Shown one piece after another: positions 13,589 through 15,733 of a stretch of DNA of 15,733 nucleotides. Every line of letters starts with the position of its first letter. The first letter of the stretch is position 1. The translations under genes and the position numbers were made by a program. Source of the stretch: Terriglobia bacterium (GTDB lineage: Bacteria > Acidobacteriota > Terriglobia > UBA7540); assembly GCA_020072905.1 (NCBI GenBank), contig JAIQGB010000105.1:1-15733 (forward strand). The letters are read 5' to 3'. Below the pieces are notes generated by a model. That model searched no databases, was not told where the DNA came from, and saw only the letters and a list, made by a program, of their open reading frames with translations.

Positions 13589-15097
13589 GTGACGGGCCCA
13601 TCGAGTCACAATTCCGTTGCCCATCGTGCGGGATCGAACTTCTTGAGGTCCCGGTCCGTCGGGCAGGCGCTTCGTCTCGTTGTGGTTCTGGCGACCGTCG
13701 CTGCGATCACTCTCCTCGGAACGCGCTTCGTTCCGGTAAACGCCACGACCGCCGGTTTTGTCTATCTCCTCGCCATTTTGGCGATCGCCACCGGCTGGGG
13801 CTTTGTCGAAGCCGCCACGGCCTCAGTCACCGCATCCCTCTGCCTGAACTTTTTCTTTCTACCGCCGGTGGGGACGTTCACGATCGCCGAACCTGAGAAT
13901 TGGGTGGCGCTCCTTTCTTTCCTCCTGACCTCCATCACCGTCAGCCAACTTTCCACGCGCGCCAAGCGGCGGACGCAGGAGGCGCTCGACCGTCGCCAGG
14001 AAATGGAAAGGCTCTACGCCCTGAGCCGTGCCATCCTGCTCATCGATCCCAGTCAGGACGTCGGAAGGCAGATGGCGAATCACATTGCTCGGATCTTCGA
14101 CTTACGGGCCGTGGTGCTGCTCGACCGGCTGACGCGGGAAATCATTCGAGCCGGTCCTGAAGACGTTCCCGAAATTGAAGATCGCCTGCGCGAGGCGGCG
14201 CTGCAAGGAACCTCTTTCCACGATCCGCTCCAGCAAACGACGCTGACGGCGATCCGCCTGGGCGGCGAGCCCATCGGCAGCCTGGCGATCTGCGGGGCGC
14301 TGCTTTCGGACGCCGCCATGCAAGCGCTCTCCAATCTGGTCGCCATCGGACTGGAGAAAGTCCGTGCGCAGGAAGCCGCCAGCCGGGCTGAAGCCGCGCG
14401 CCAGAGTGAGGAGTTGAAGTCCACCCTCCTGGATGCGATCGCCCACGACCTCAAGACGCCCCTGACCTCGATCAAGGCGGCCACGACAGCTCTGCTCTCT
14501 GAGGCGATCGCCCCGCCCGCCCAGCGGGAACTCCTTGTGATCGCGGACGAGGAAGCCGACCACCTGGCAAGACTGGTGAGCGAAGCGATCCAGACGGCGC
14601 GCCTCGAGGCGGGCAGCATCCAGCTCGCCAGGGAATTACAGTCCATCCCCCCGCTGGTCTCCTCCGTCCTGGAAGAAATGCGGCCCGCCACCGAAGGCCG
14701 GCCGGTCGCCGTGAAACTGGCGGAGCCGCTGCCGGTCGTGGCTTTGGACCCCGACCTCATCAAGCTGGCACTCCGGCAGCTTCTCGACAACGCGCTTAAG
14801 TATTCCCCGCCCTGCTCTCCGGTGGAAATCACCGCCGAGACCACGAAGGACAACCTGGTGATCAGCGTGAGCGACCGCGGACCGGGAATCCCCCAGCACG
14901 AACAGCCCCGTATCTTTGAGAAGTTCTATCGCCTCCAGACGCACCGCGAGCGCATCCCCGGAACGGGAGTAGGATTGGCCATCGCCCGGAGAATTGCGGA
15001 AGCACATCAGGGCTCCATTACGGTGGCGGGCCGGCCGGGCGGAGGCTCGGTGTTCGCGCTCTCCATTCCCCTGGAATCCGGGAAGGTCACGCTATGA
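13589..15097 (+). CDS. KdpD-like membrane sensor histidine kinase lacking the KdpD N-terminal sensor domain
   Basis: 502 residues. Four closely spaced membrane segments (about 29-45, 54-70, 72-91, 106-121) match the DUF4118 membrane domain of KdpD. A GAF-like region follows (about 140-260), then a HisKA dimerisation helix with the phospho-acceptor H286 in AIAHDLKTPLTSIKAA, and an ATPase domain with the N box LRQLLDNALKYSPP (N401), G1 DRGPGIP (429-435), F box IFEKFYR (442-448) and G2 GTGVGLAIARRI (458-469). All catalytic motifs are intact. Full KdpD is about 900 residues and starts with a cytoplasmic KdpD/Usp sensor absent here, so the signal need not be potassium or turgor. The GTG start has GGGAG only 2 bases away, a poor spacing; a TTG at about residue 19 is an alternative. 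Its stop overlaps the next ATG by 4 bases, so it is translationally coupled to the response regulator. Confidence 0.92.
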   Translation: MTGPSSHNSVAHRAGSNFLRSRSVGQALRLVVVLATVAAITLLGTRFVPVNATTAGFVYLLAILAIATGWGFVEAATASVTASLCLNFFFLPPVGTFTIAEPENWVALLSFLLTSITVSQLSTRAKRRTQEALDRRQEMERLYALSRAILLIDPSQDVGRQMANHIARIFDLRAVVLLDRLTREIIRAGPEDVPEIEDRLREAALQGTSFHDPLQQTTLTAIRLGGEPIGSLAICGALLSDAAMQALSNLVAIGLEKVRAQEAASRAEAARQSEELKSTLLDAIAHDLKTPLTSIKAATTALLSEAIAPPAQRELLVIADEEADHLARLVSEAIQTARLEAGSIQLARELQSIPPLVSSVLEEMRPATEGRPVAVKLAEPLPVVALDPDLIKLALRQLLDNALKYSPPCSPVEITAETTKDNLVISVSDRGPGIPQHEQPRIFEKFYRLQTHRERIPGTGVGLAIARRIAEAHQGSITVAGRPGGGSVFALSIPLESGKVTL

Positions 15098-15733
15098 GCG
15101 CGGGGCGTATCCTGGTCGTCGACGACAATGCCCAAATCCGCCGCGTGATGCGCACGACCTTGGTTTCACGTGGCTACGAGGTGGAGGATGCGCGGAGTGG
15201 GGAGGAAGCTCTGGAGAAGCTGCGCACCGACCGCTTCGACCTGGTGCTTCTGGATATCAACATGCCCGGCATGGGCGGAGTGGAAGCGTGTCGCGCGATC
15301 CGACACGACGCGGACACGGCGATCATTATGCTCACCGTCCGCAGCAACGAAGCGGACAAGGTCGAGGCGCTCGACGCGGGCGCGGACGACTATGTGACGA
15401 AACCGTTCAGTACTCCGGAACTGCTCGCCCGCATTCGAGCGGCGCTTCGCAGGCTGCCGCAGACCTCGGAAACCGCGCCACAACGGGTCACCTTGGAAAA
15501 AGGCATCGAGATAGACTTTCAGTCCCGCCATGTGAGCGCCCGCGGGCGGGACGTCCGTTTGACGCCAAAAGAGTTCGACCTTCTTCGCTACCTCGTCGCA
15601 CATCCCAATAAGACCATCGCACACCGTGAGCTTTTGCAAGCCGTCTGGGGACCCGATTACGGTCAGGAGTCGGAGTACCTCCGCGTCTTTGTGAACCAAC
15701 TGCGCAAGATGATAGAGCCCGATCCCGCCAACC
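15094..15733 (+). CDS. OmpR/KdpE-family response regulator, 3' end cut by window edge
   Basis: The ATG at 15094 overlaps the kinase stop codon in ATGA, and the frame stays open to the end of the window: 213 residues, probably only some 15-20 short of complete. The receiver domain (1-115) has the acidic pair D10/D11, the phospho-acceptor D54 in LVLLDINMPG, T81 and K103 in VTKPF. A winged-helix DNA-binding domain (about 130-213) contains VRLTPKEFDLLRYLVAHPNK and YLRVFVNQLRKMIEPDP, the OmpR/PhoB recognition-helix region, most like KdpE. It is the cognate partner of the upstream kinase, phosphorylated by it and binding DNA as a dimer. Target genes are not visible; no kdpFABC genes lie in the window. 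Confidence 0.95.
   Translation, partial: MSAGRILVVDDNAQIRRVMRTTLVSRGYEVEDARSGEEALEKLRTDRFDLVLLDINMPGMGGVEACRAIRHDADTAIIMLTVRSNEADKVEALDAGADDYVTKPFSTPELLARIRAALRRLPQTSETAPQRVTLEKGIEIDFQSRHVSARGRDVRLTPKEFDLLRYLVAHPNKTIAHRELLQAVWGPDYGQESEYLRVFVNQLRKMIEPDPAN

Overview
The window is about 62-65% GC by eye and reads like Acidobacteriota. The signs are two large Oar-like TonB-dependent receptors, a Ser/Thr kinase with a C-terminal TolB-like plus TPR half, a CehA/McbA-type secreted metallohydrolase, and gene ends and one gene body rich in degenerate heptamer repeats and REP-like palindromes. The phylum call is inference. No rRNA or other marker gene is present.

Layout. 1-903 (+) is the 3' part of a HEAT-repeat/cyclic-nucleotide-binding protein. 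It converges on a Fur-family regulator (982-1428, -); the gap between them is almost entirely an inverted heptamer-repeat hairpin. 1569-3245 (-) is a secreted CehA/McbA-like metallohydrolase with a consensus promoter so close to its ATG that the mRNA may be leaderless. 3321-6469 (-) is a TonB-dependent receptor broken into two frames by a single-base shift near 4766-4790. 6746-9253 (-) is a membrane Ser/Thr kinase-TolB-like-TPR protein interrupted by one amber codon at 9164-9166 and carrying three different palindromic repeat elements in frame. Divergent from it, 9465-11990 (+) is a second, intact receptor with an N-terminal carboxypeptidase-like domain. A radical SAM protein with an extra C-terminal cysteine cluster follows (12181-13347, +). 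The window ends in a two-component pair: a KdpD-like histidine kinase without the usual KdpD N-terminal sensor (13589-15097, +) and an overlapping OmpR/KdpE-type response regulator cut by the window edge (15094-15733, +).

How the genes relate. The clearest functional unit is the kinase/regulator pair, with a 4-base stop/start overlap. The receptors, metallohydrolase and Fur regulator fit an outer-membrane uptake and extracytoplasmic degradation lifestyle, but nothing in the sequence ties them into one pathway.

I do not see a new defence or mobile system. The most unusual content is repeat biology: (i) three unrelated palindromic element families inserted in frame in one kinase gene, one of them in the activation segment; (ii) degenerate 7-bp repeat arrays that start exactly at stop codons at three loci; (iii) a 7-bp repeat array that encodes most of a signal peptide. 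Two neighbouring minus-strand genes each carry a single disabling lesion, which means either local gene decay or consensus errors in the assembly.
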